NCBI GenBank assembly: GCA_003265685.1
Contig: QJOU01000043.1
Span: 1 to 64,000, forward strand
From: Piscinibacter caeni
GTDB taxonomy: Bacteria > Pseudomonadota > Gammaproteobacteria > Burkholderiales > Burkholderiaceae_C
Length of the DNA: 64,000 nt
Reading direction: 5' to 3'
The notes beneath the pieces are model-generated. The model was not told where the DNA came from and ran no database searches. It saw only the letters and a program-made list of their open reading frames with translations. This document shows, in pieces, positions 43,146-50,189 of the stretch (positions are counted from its first letter, which is position 1; each line of letters starts with the position of its first letter). The position numbers and the translations under genes were made by a program.

Positions 43146-43837
43146 GATACGCGCTGCTCGGCCTGCTGCCGCTGTTGGCGGCCTGCGGCGCGCGGGCGCC
43201 CGGCGATGCGCTGTTCCCGCTCGAGCCGGGGCGGCAGTGGACCTACGAGCTGCGCACCGAGCGCGAGAACGAACCCGTGGAGCGCGAGACGCGTGTGCTC
43301 GAGACCTTGCCCGCCGAGCCGCTGGACGGCGCGCCGGCCTTCCGGCGCCGCAGCGACGGCGGCGTCGACTACTGGCTGCGCAGCGATGCGAGCGGCATCT
43401 ACCGCGTGGCGAGCAAGAGCGATGTCGACCCCGGGCCGCAACGCGACAGGGAGCCGCGCTACGTGCTCAAGGCGCCCATCGCCCCGGGCACGAGCTGGCG
43501 CGCCGGCACCACCGCCTACCTGCTGATGCGGCGCGAATCGTTCCCGCGCGAAGTGCGCTACAGCCACGCCGAGGTGCCGATGAACTACGTCATCGAGGCG
43601 CTCGGCGAGACGCTGGAGCTTCGCACCGGCCGTTTCGAGGGCTGCGTGCGCGTGCGCGGCCAGGCCTCGCTGCGGCTGTTCGCCGACCCGGTGGCCGGCT
43701 GGCGCGACCTGCCGCTGATCACCACCGAGTGGTACTGCCCGGGCGTGGGCCTGGCGAAGCTGGTGCGCGAGGAGCCGGCGAACTCGGCCTTCCTCACCGG
43801 GGGGCGGCTGACGATGGAATTGCTCGAGTGGCATTGA
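43142..43837 (+). CDS. Lipoprotein, function unknown
   Basis: 231 residues. The signal peptide 'MRYALLGLLPLLAACG' has lipobox LAAC (Cys15). The mature part has beta-rich repeats ('GRQWTYELRTERENEPVERETRVLE', split; 'GGVDYWLRSDASGIYRVA', 'TTEWYCPGVGLAKLVRE'). It resembles periplasmic or outer-membrane lipoproteins with a DUF-type all-beta fold, but no family was identified. It closes the five-gene operon. Confidence 0.65.
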   Translation: MRYALLGLLPLLAACGARAPGDALFPLEPGRQWTYELRTERENEPVERETRVLETLPAEPLDGAPAFRRRSDGGVDYWLRSDASGIYRVASKSDVDPGPQRDREPRYVLKAPIAPGTSWRAGTTAYLLMRRESFPREVRYSHAEVPMNYVIEALGETLELRTGRFEGCVRVRGQASLRLFADPVAGWRDLPLITTEWYCPGVGLAKLVREEPANSAFLTGGRLTMELLEWH

Positions 43838-43969
43838 GGGCGGCAGCAACTCGCAGCCGGACGCAGCGGTCATGCACGTTCGAGCAGGATGGCGTGACGC
43901 AGGACCCGCCTCGAGCATCATCGAAGCGACCGACGATCAGGGCGAAGGTGCGGGCCGCGCCTGTCCGCG

Positions 43970-44341
43970 CTAGGTCGTCTTGGTCGTCGTCGCCGTCGAG
44001 AACTCATCGAAGGCAGCGACGGCGTTTGCGGCATACATCAGCGACGGGCCGCCGCCCATGTACGTGGTGACACCGAGCGTTTCGTCGATCTCCCCACGCG
44101 TGGCGCCGAGTCTCGCCAAGGCTTTGGCGTGAAAGCCGATGCAGGGGTCGCATCTGGCGGCAACGCTCAGCGCCAACGCGATGAGCTCCTTGGTCTTCGC
44201 ATCCAGGACTCCGTCGGCGGTCGCCGCCCGCCCGAGGTCGCTGAAGCTTTTCATCACCTCGGGCGTGCTTGCGCGCAGGGTCGACAAGCCAGCGGAAATG
44301 GTCTGGGTCAGGTCGCGGTACTTGTGGGTCGGTTCGGACAT
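43970..44341 (-). CDS. AhpD-like carboxymuconolactone decarboxylase family protein
   Basis: 123 residues with the redox CxxC pair in 'ARCDPCIGFHAKAL' and the following His, the pattern of AhpD-like peroxidase partners. The C-terminal 'TTYMGGGPSLMYAANAVAAFDEF' is typical of the group. It would reduce peroxides or act in stress defence. It begins a block of codon and GC style slightly different from its neighbours (43.9-49.4 kb). No signal peptide. Confidence 0.85.
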   Translation of the reverse strand: MSEPTHKYRDLTQTISAGLSTLRASTPEVMKSFSDLGRAATADGVLDAKTKELIALALSVAARCDPCIGFHAKALARLGATRGEIDETLGVTTYMGGGPSLMYAANAVAAFDEFSTATTTKTT

Positions 44342-44363
44342 GGTTCGTGGCAGTTGGGGGGAT

Positions 44364-44501
44364 TCAGGGCCCCGTCTCGTCGGGTGAATTCACGATGGCA
44401 TCGGGCTCGGCCTGGCTCCAGAGCGTGGCGCTAGCCGCATGCACATCATGTGCCAGTTGCTCCTCCTCCCGCATGTAGGCCAGGCCGGCCGCGCCGAAGG
44501 T
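44364..44501 (-). pseudogene. Remnant of a DUF2202-type protein
   Basis: Directly after, and in frame with, the stop of the next periplasmic gene, the minus strand continues for 45 codons containing 'LAYMREEEQLAHDVHAASATLW' (split across 22 residues: LAYMREEEQLAHDVH then AASATLW). This matches the 'MREEEKLARDVY' opening of DUF2202 ferritin-like proteins, but the rest of that domain is absent and a stop comes after 'SPDETGP'. It looks like a 5' fragment left by a deletion. The ATG at 44474 could make a 36-residue peptide. Confidence 0.5.
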
Positions 44502-44891
44502 CTACTTCTTCAGGCCACCGCACGCGTCACGCCGCGGTTGCGCCAGCGCCTTGCCGCCACGCTCCTTCGCGCGTGCTGCCATCTGCTCGTGGTGCTGCTC
44601 CTGATAGGCCTTGCACTCCTCGTAGCTCTTCATCGAGCGCATGCGTTCGCGGTGTTCGTTGCGCTCCTGCTGCGTCATGAGCGACCACCCCGGCGTGTAG
44701 TCCGATCCCCAACGCGCGGCGCCGCGACCACCCCCGGGACCCATGCCCATCCCGGCTGCACTGGCTGCCGGGCCCGCGCCCATCGGCCCAGGGCCTGCGC
44801 CCGGCCCCTTCCCACCACCTGGCTGCGCCATGGCAGCGCCCGTCGAGAGTCCGAGAGCTGTTGCCAACACGATCATTCGAAGGCTCTTCAT
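44502..44891 (-). CDS. Small secreted Gly/Met-rich protein
   Basis: 129 residues from the ATG at 44891. There is a signal peptide (MKSLRMIVLATALGLSTGAAMA), then a Gly/Pro/Met-rich stretch (GPMGAGPAASAAGMGMGPGGG) and a charged helical end with 'HRERMRSMKSYEECKAYQEQ'. It may bind metal, as Met/His-rich periplasmic proteins do, but no family is recognised. A strong palindrome lies 37 bases upstream. It ends by a TAG that precedes the DUF2202 remnant. Confidence 0.65.
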   Translation of the reverse strand: MKSLRMIVLATALGLSTGAAMAQPGGGKGPGAGPGPMGAGPAASAAGMGMGPGGGRGAARWGSDYTPGWSLMTQQERNEHRERMRSMKSYEECKAYQEQHHEQMAARAKERGGKALAQPRRDACGGLKK

Positions 44892-44927
44892 GTTTCGTTC
44901 CTTGATGCACAAGACCAGAGGCTTCTT

Positions 44928-44943
44928 ATACCTACTTGGGTAT
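44928..44943. promoter_or_regulatory. Palindrome ATACC-N6-GGTAT, copy 1
   Basis: ATACC-TACTTG-GGTAT lies 37 bases upstream of the small periplasmic protein. An identical arm pair with a different centre is at 48806-48821 upstream of the DUF302 gene. On the minus strand TATAAG, a possible -10, overlaps it (44923-44930 region). The symmetry recalls CsoR/RcnR-type or other metal-sensor operators, but that is inference. Confidence 0.6.
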
Positions 44944-45029
44944 CAGTCGCCATTGCGCTCCCGCAACCTGGCGTACGGTACTCCGGCTGCCTACGGTTCG
45001 CCGCAATCGCTGCGGGGCAGCAAACCCGG

Positions 45030-45737
45030 CTACAGGGTGAGACCCTCGCCGGGCTCCTCGTGCGTGCGTCCATCTCGGATGTGATAGAGCCGCTTGAAGG
45101 TCGGGATGATCTTCTCGTCATGGGTGACGACGATCACTGCCGTGTGGTACTGCACCGCCATCTGGTTGAGGATGCGCACCACGGCCAGCGCGCGTTCGCT
45201 GTCCAGCGGCGCTGTCGGCTCGTCGGCGAGGATGACCGGCGGCCGATTGGCGAGCGCGCGCGCGATCGACACCCGTTGCTGTTCGCCGCCGGACAGTTCC
45301 GAAGGCTGCGCGCCGGCGCGATGGTCGACGTCGAGCGCCTTCAGCAGTTCTCGTGCGCGTGACCGGGCCTCGGCGTTCGGCCGACCCGCCAGCATCGGCA
45401 TCAGGGCCACGTTGTCGGTGACGTCAAGGAAGGGAATGAGATAGGGGGCCTGGAACACGAAGCCGATGCGGTCACGCCGAAGGGCACGCAGGTCGGGGAT
45501 CTTCCAGCCCTCGTCGTAGATGGCATCGCCGCCCAGGACCATCTTGCCGCCGCTGGGCTCGATGACAGCCCCCAGGCACTTGAGCAGCGTGCTCTTGCCC
45601 GAGCCCGACGGTCCGATCAGTCCGATCACCTCGCCGGGGGCGACCGTCATGTTCACGTCCTTCAGCGCATCGACCGCGGCGTCGCCTTCGCCGTACCGCT
45701 TGCGCAGGCCTTCGATGCGGATGCCGAGTTCAGCCAC
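45030..45737 (-). CDS. MacB/LolD-type ABC exporter ATP-binding protein
   Basis: 235 residues. Walker A 'GPSGSGKSTLLKCLGA' (about 41-56), signature 'LSGGEQQRVSIARALANRP' and Walker B 'VILADEPTAPLDS' are clear. In this family the usual 'GNLD' becomes 'APLD'. It powers the permease encoded just upstream. It is the last gene of the TetR-MFP-permease-ATPase operon. Upstream context suggests extrusion of a drug, lipid or peptide. Confidence 0.85.
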   Translation of the reverse strand: MAELGIRIEGLRKRYGEGDAAVDALKDVNMTVAPGEVIGLIGPSGSGKSTLLKCLGAVIEPSGGKMVLGGDAIYDEGWKIPDLRALRRDRIGFVFQAPYLIPFLDVTDNVALMPMLAGRPNAEARSRARELLKALDVDHRAGAQPSELSGGEQQRVSIARALANRPPVILADEPTAPLDSERALAVVRILNQMAVQYHTAVIVVTHDEKIIPTFKRLYHIRDGRTHEEPGEGLTL

Positions 45738-45738
45738 C

Positions 45739-46965
45739 TCAGCCCCCGATGGCCGCGGCCGGATCGACCTTCAGCGCCACGCGGATGGCCAGGGTGCTGG
45801 CCAGTGCGCAGATCACCATCACGGCCATGAGGCCACGGATGGCGTCGCCCGGCTCCAGCAGCACGTACTTCGGAAACACCGGCGCCCAGAACGTGGCGGC
45901 GACCTTGCCGACGATGAAGCCGATCAGACCCAGGCCCAGCGCCTGCTGCAGGATCATTCCCGCAATGGTGCGGTTGCGCGTGCCGATCAACTTGAGCACC
46001 GCGATCTCGCGGATCTTGCCCAGCGTCATCGTGTAGATGATGAACGCGACGATGGCCGCGCTGACGATGGCCAGGATCACCAGGAACATGCCGATCTGCT
46101 TGGCCGACGTGGCGATCAACTTCGCCACGAGGATCTCTTCCATCTGTTCGCGCGTGAAGGCCTCCAGGTGCTTCCATCGACGCACCGGTTCGGCCACCGT
46201 CTCGGCGTCGGTGCCGGGCTGCACCTGCACGAGGATCGCGTTGACATTGCGGTTGTTCGCCTGCGAGGCCTGAATCGCCTCCAGCAGCCCCGGCACACCC
46301 GGACGGTTCAGGCTCGGATTGGCCGCGGTGCGGGCGCGCTCGTTGACGATGGCGTCGTTGTCCTTCAGGAACTGCGCTTCCTGCGCGTCCTTCAGCGGGA
46401 TGAAGACCATCGGGTCGCCACCCGACGACACCATGCGTCGCGTCAGCCCCACCACCGTGTAGTCGTGGCGGCGGATGCGAATGCGCTCGCCGAGCGTGAA
46501 GCCGGTGCGCACGTCGACAACCGCCTCGTAGTGGCTGCGCGTGATGTGCCGCCCGGCCACCAGGTAGCCTGGCTCGCCCGGCTGCCCGGGCTCGAAGCCG
46601 ACCACCATCGCGCGCACATCGTCGCTGCCGCCTCCGGCCTGCGCTGCCTCGCTGCCCGAGGTGCGCCGCACCTGCATCGTCAGGTAGGTCACGCTGGCAG
46701 CACGCGCCACGCCGGGCAGCCCCAGCACGCTGCGCACCGTGTCGTCGCGCAGGCTCGACGACTCTGCGTAGGGACCCTGCGTGTCCTGCTGTACCACCCA
46801 CAGGTCGGCGCCGCTGTTGGCAAGCAGCGCCCGTGCGTCGTCCACCATGCCTCGGTACACGCCCGCCATGGTCAGGGTCACGCCGATCAGCAGTCCCAGG
46901 CCGATGCCGGTCAGCACGAACTTGCTCCAGGAGTGCAGGATGTCCCTGCCGGCCAGGCTGATCAC
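45739..46965 (-). CDS. MacB/FtsX-type ABC transporter permease
   Basis: 408 residues with an N-terminal membrane segment, a large periplasmic MacB_PCD domain (about 45-275: 'GEPGYLVAGRHITRSHYEAVVDV', split) and three C-terminal segments (FtsX domain, about 280-400: 'ILAIVSAAIVAFIIYTMTLGKIREIAVLKLIGTRN' split). Transport is likely outward, with the adaptor encoded next. It is translationally coupled (4-base overlap with the MFP gene; 1 base to the ATPase gene). Confidence 0.85.
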   Translation of the reverse strand: MISLAGRDILHSWSKFVLTGIGLGLLIGVTLTMAGVYRGMVDDARALLANSGADLWVVQQDTQGPYAESSSLRDDTVRSVLGLPGVARAASVTYLTMQVRRTSGSEAAQAGGGSDDVRAMVVGFEPGQPGEPGYLVAGRHITRSHYEAVVDVRTGFTLGERIRIRRHDYTVVGLTRRMVSSGGDPMVFIPLKDAQEAQFLKDNDAIVNERARTAANPSLNRPGVPGLLEAIQASQANNRNVNAILVQVQPGTDAETVAEPVRRWKHLEAFTREQMEEILVAKLIATSAKQIGMFLVILAIVSAAIVAFIIYTMTLGKIREIAVLKLIGTRNRTIAGMILQQALGLGLIGFIVGKVAATFWAPVFPKYVLLEPGDAIRGLMAVMVICALASTLAIRVALKVDPAAAIGG

Positions 46966-48152
46966 GGCTGGCGTCCCACGAGCGTATCGACCTCGGTGAC
47001 GCGGCTGTACTCGCCGATCTCCCTTTCGCTGTGCACGACGACGGACATGCCGGGTTTGACGCCGTCGAGCACCTGAACCTGGCCGTCCAGGCTCGTCTGC
47101 CCGATGCGCACCGGCGCGAAGCGCAGTGCGCCCGCCTCGATCACCCAGACACCGGTCTGCGCCTGCCGGCGCTTGATGGCGGCGTTGGGCAGCAACACCG
47201 CATTCGCGGTCGCCGGCAGCGACAAGGTCACCTCCGCCAGTTCGCCCACCGACAGGCCGGCCGGCACCTGGTCGAAGCTGACCTGCGCCACGCGCTCTTC
47301 GGTCACGCTGTCGCTGATGGCCTCGACGCGGGCGACCTTGCCCGGGAGAGCTCGGCCCGGGTTCGAGCGCAGCACGACCTGGGCGGGCAGACCCGCGGCC
47401 AATCCGGCCGAGCGCGCCTGGTCCAGCCGCACCTTGACCCAGAGCGACGAAGGCTCGATCAGGCGCAGCACCGCCTGCCCGGCCACGACGGTCGAACCGG
47501 GCTCGGCATCGCGGCTGGTGACTACACCGTCGGCCGGCGCCAGCAGGCGCACGTTGGCGCGCTGCTGGCGCAGGCCGGCACGTTCGGCCGCCAGGCGCTG
47601 GTGGTCCTGCCGGGCTGCGGCCAGGTTGGCATCGGACGCGGTGACGAGGGCGTCGGCGGACGCCTGCTCCTGCAGCCGGGCCTCGACGGCGCCAGTGCTG
47701 ATGAAGTTCTGCCGGCCCAGTTCGACGTAGCGCTGGGCATTGACGGCTGCCAGGTCCCTGCGGGCCTGGGCATCACGGCGCTGCGCCTCCGCGGCGGTCA
47801 TGGCACTGCCGGCGCGGGCCACCGACGCGTCGAGCGCGGCGGTGCGTTCATCCAGGTCCACGGGGTCCATCTCGGCCAGCCGCTGGCCCGCTCTCACGGT
47901 GTCGCCGACATCGACCACCACCGCGCGCACCCGGCCGGCCGCAGTCGGCCCGATCAGGTAGCTGCGCCGGGCCTCGACCGTGCCGATTCCGAACAGCTTG
48001 GGCGTGAGCTGCCCTTCGGCCGCCGGCACGACCGTCACGCGCGTCGGCGCCAAGGGGCCGGACCGCATGACCACGTAGGCCATGGCCGTGACCAGCAGGA
48101 CGCCGAGCACGACCAGCACGAGCCGACGGGATCCGATCGAAGAGACTTTCAT
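46962..48152 (-). CDS. Periplasmic adaptor (MFP/HlyD family) of the ABC exporter
   Basis: 396 residues from the ATG at 48152. N-terminal membrane anchor (about 8-28), lipoyl/hairpin region with coiled coil (about 85-185) and beta-barrel ('LLAPADGVVTSRDAEPGSTVVAG'). It links the MacB-type permease to an outer-membrane exit, probably shared (for example TolC). It overlaps the TetR gene (ATGA) and the permease gene. Confidence 0.83.
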   Translation of the reverse strand: MKVSSIGSRRLVLVVLGVLLVTAMAYVVMRSGPLAPTRVTVVPAAEGQLTPKLFGIGTVEARRSYLIGPTAAGRVRAVVVDVGDTVRAGQRLAEMDPVDLDERTAALDASVARAGSAMTAAEAQRRDAQARRDLAAVNAQRYVELGRQNFISTGAVEARLQEQASADALVTASDANLAAARQDHQRLAAERAGLRQQRANVRLLAPADGVVTSRDAEPGSTVVAGQAVLRLIEPSSLWVKVRLDQARSAGLAAGLPAQVVLRSNPGRALPGKVARVEAISDSVTEERVAQVSFDQVPAGLSVGELAEVTLSLPATANAVLLPNAAIKRRQAQTGVWVIEAGALRFAPVRIGQTSLDGQVQVLDGVKPGMSVVVHSEREIGEYSRVTEVDTLVGRQP

Positions 48153-48748
48153 GGTGCACACCCGAGGCCGCGCCGGTAGAGATCGAAGACGGCATCGGCC
48201 TGCTGGCGCATCGCCGCAGTGCGCCCGGTCAGCATCGACTGCATGACCAGCCCCTGGATCAGGCCGATGAAGCTGGTGGCCGCCGCCTCCGGGTCCAGAT
48301 CCGGGCTGACAAGTTGCCGTTGAATCGACTCGGCCAGGCGGCCGAGCAGCAGCTTGCGGTAGCCCTGGAGCACCGCACGCACCTCGAGCTTGGCCGCCGA
48401 GTCGGCAGGCTGCTGGAGCTCGTGGAAGATGAAGCGCGGTGCGCCCGGATGAGCGATGACGAATTCGACGTGCGCCCGGAACATCCCAGCCAGCGCGTCC
48501 AGCGGTGTGGCGGCCTCATCCGCAGCGGCCTTCAGCGTCTCGAGCAGGGTCTCCCGAACCCAGCGCATGGCAGCCAGCCAGATGGCGTCCTTGGTGGGAA
48601 AGTGCTTGAAGACGGCGCCCTGAGTCACGCCGATCGCCGCGGCGATGTCAGCGGTGGTGATCAACGACGGGCTGGACTCTCGCGCCAGACGCAAGGCCGT
48701 GGCCACGATCTCGGCCTGGCGTTCTTCGGTGGACAGGCGAATCTGCAT
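48149..48748 (-). CDS. TetR-family regulator of the ABC exporter operon
   Basis: 199 residues. HTH at about 28-70 ('ITTADIAAAIGVTQGAVFKHF'-type, split) and a helical ligand domain. It is the first gene of its own operon and overlaps the adaptor gene. A 22-bp palindrome at 48765-48786 is just upstream of its start, so autorepression is likely. Ligand unknown. Confidence 0.85.
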   Translation of the reverse strand: MQIRLSTEERQAEIVATALRLARESSPSLITTADIAAAIGVTQGAVFKHFPTKDAIWLAAMRWVRETLLETLKAAADEAATPLDALAGMFRAHVEFVIAHPGAPRFIFHELQQPADSAAKLEVRAVLQGYRKLLLGRLAESIQRQLVSPDLDPEAAATSFIGLIQGLVMQSMLTGRTAAMRQQADAVFDLYRRGLGCAP

Positions 48749-48764
48749 GGGAACCGCCCCACTC

Positions 48765-48786
48765 GGTAAGTCATCAACTACTTACC
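48765..48786. promoter_or_regulatory. TetR operator GGTAAGT-N8-ACTTACC
   Basis: Perfect 7-bp arms with an 8-base centre, 17 bases upstream of the TetR start. A TATAGT on the minus strand (48788-48793) forms a -10-like element whose downstream edge touches the operator. A bound repressor would block the exporter operon. It is distinct in sequence from the TetR operators at 21.6 kb. Confidence 0.7.
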
Positions 48787-48805
48787 ACTATACTCCGACT
48801 CAAGC

Positions 48806-48821
48806 ATACCGTATGCGGTAT
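48806..48821. promoter_or_regulatory. Palindrome ATACC-N6-GGTAT, copy 2
   Basis: ATACC-GTATGC-GGTAT, with the same arms as the copy at 44928-44943. It overlaps a second perfect palindrome GCATAC-C-GTATGC (48804-48816). A TATATAG -10-like box immediately follows on the plus strand, 114 bases before the DUF302 start, so the site could control that gene, and perhaps the divergent TetR gene. Confidence 0.6.
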
Positions 48822-48934
48822 ATAGAAACATATGTCTCCTGCCGCTGCACGACATTGTCGGCACGCCGCCTTCGGTGCAGCATGGAGTGCCTTGTTCCCG
48901 GCCATTTCGGCCACAACGCGTCAGGAGGTCTGAC

Positions 48935-49345
48935 ATGTATGGATTCACCACCACGCTCACTGGCCTGTCGTTCGACGATGCCCTGGCCAAGACCACGGCG
49001 GCTCTGAAAGCCGAGGGATTCGGCGTACTGAGCGATATCGATGTCCAGCGCGCAATGAAGGAGAAGCTCGGCGCCGACATGCCGCCCTACCGCATCCTGG
49101 GCGCCTGCAATCCGCCGCTGGCACACCAGGCCTTGCAGGCCGAACCCGACATCGGTCTGCTGCTGCCCTGCAACGTGATCGTCCGGGAGGAGGCACCCGG
49201 CCGCGTCGTGGTCGGCTTCCTGGATCCGCAGACCATGGTGGGTCTTGTCGGCAAGCCGGGCGTGAAGACGGTCGCCAACGAAGCGGAAAGTCGCCTGCGC
49301 CGCGCCTGCGAAGCCTTGGGCGGTGGCAGCACCCTGGCGGTCTGA
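48935..49345 (+). CDS. DUF302-family protein
   Basis: 136 residues matching the DUF302 pattern: 'SFDDALAKTTAALKAEGFGVLSDIDV' (split), 'YRILGACNPPLAHQALQAEPDIGLLLPCNVIV' with one Cys in each half, and 'PGVKTVANEAESRLRRACEAL'. The fold is known but the function is not; members often sit in metal or redox stress loci. AGGAGG precedes the ATG by 6 bases. It stands alone, divergent from the TetR-exporter operon. Confidence 0.85.
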   Translation: MYGFTTTLTGLSFDDALAKTTAALKAEGFGVLSDIDVQRAMKEKLGADMPPYRILGACNPPLAHQALQAEPDIGLLLPCNVIVREEAPGRVVVGFLDPQTMVGLVGKPGVKTVANEAESRLRRACEALGGGSTLAV

Positions 49346-49420
49346 GGGCGCCACAGGCCGCAACGGGGACGGTGTGTCAAGGGCTCTCGGACGCCCCAGC
49401 CGCTTGAACGCGAGCTCGCG

Positions 49421-50119
49421 TCAGAGGTCGTACCAGGCGATGCCGAACACGACCCCGCGCGTCACGCGGCCCTCGGCCTGCTCGCGCTGCCAGGCCACGT
49501 CGACCGCCAGGCGCTCGCGGCGGATCCAGTAGCGCAGGCCGGTCAGCACCAGGCCCTGCTCGGCGTCGCGGCCCCATTCGCCGAACCATTGCGTGCGGCG
49601 CCACACATCGGCCTCGGCGGCGATCGCGCCGATCGTGCGCATCGATTCGCCGCGCGGCCAGCTGAGCGCGGGGTTCAGGTGCAGCTGGCCCAGGCCCTCG
49701 CCCAGCGGCACGGTGATCGGCAGGAACAGCGAGGTGGCACTGCGCCGCAGCGGGCCCTGGCCAGCCTGCCGCTCGGTGTCCAGCGTCAGCACCGCGCCGA
49801 CACCGATCCCGTCGCGCGCGATGCGCGTGAACAGGCGCTTGAACTCGACCTCGATCTCGTGGCCGTTCGCCTCGTCGCGCTCGAGCACGCGGCGGAACTC
49901 CACCTGCACCGAGGTGTCGGGGTCGAACGCGTACTCCGGGGCGACGGTCAGCGAGCGCTGGCCGCGCCGCGAGTGGCGCACCCAGTTCTCGACCGCCCAG
50001 ACCTGCTCCTCGTCCTCCTCGGCGGCGGCGCTGTTGGTGATCAGGTAGGGCCGGTCGGCGGCGTGCGCCGGGGCGGCGAGGCCGGCCAGCAGCGCTGTGC
50101 ACAGGATCAGTCGCTTCAT
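49421..50119 (-). CDS. Secreted protein of unknown function next to the quinoprotein gene
   Basis: 232 residues from the ATG at 50119, which gives a signal peptide (MKRLILCTALLAGLAAPAHA). The mature part has alternating amphipathic strands ('TSVQVEFRRVLERDEANGHEIEVEF' split, 'ATSLFLPITVPLG', 'VFGIAWYDL' at the C-terminus), typical of a small outer-membrane beta-barrel or porin-like protein. The terminal aromatic 'WYDL' is a weak outer-membrane insertion signal. It is 70 bases after the quinoprotein gene and may share its transcript. No family assigned. Confidence 0.6.
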   Translation of the reverse strand: MKRLILCTALLAGLAAPAHAADRPYLITNSAAAEEDEEQVWAVENWVRHSRRGQRSLTVAPEYAFDPDTSVQVEFRRVLERDEANGHEIEVEFKRLFTRIARDGIGVGAVLTLDTERQAGQGPLRRSATSLFLPITVPLGEGLGQLHLNPALSWPRGESMRTIGAIAAEADVWRRTQWFGEWGRDAEQGLVLTGLRYWIRRERLAVDVAWQREQAEGRVTRGVVFGIAWYDL

Positions 50120-50189
50120 CGGCAGGCATCCTGCCATGAAACGCGAAGGCCGCCCGCGGGCGGCCTCCGTCACGATGCGCTCACAGGCC

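Noticed and set aside
48872-48934. An upstream extension of the DUF302 gene to 48875
   Set aside because: The ATG at 48935 has a perfect AGGAGG site and gives the family N-terminus; the upstream codons are not conserved-looking.
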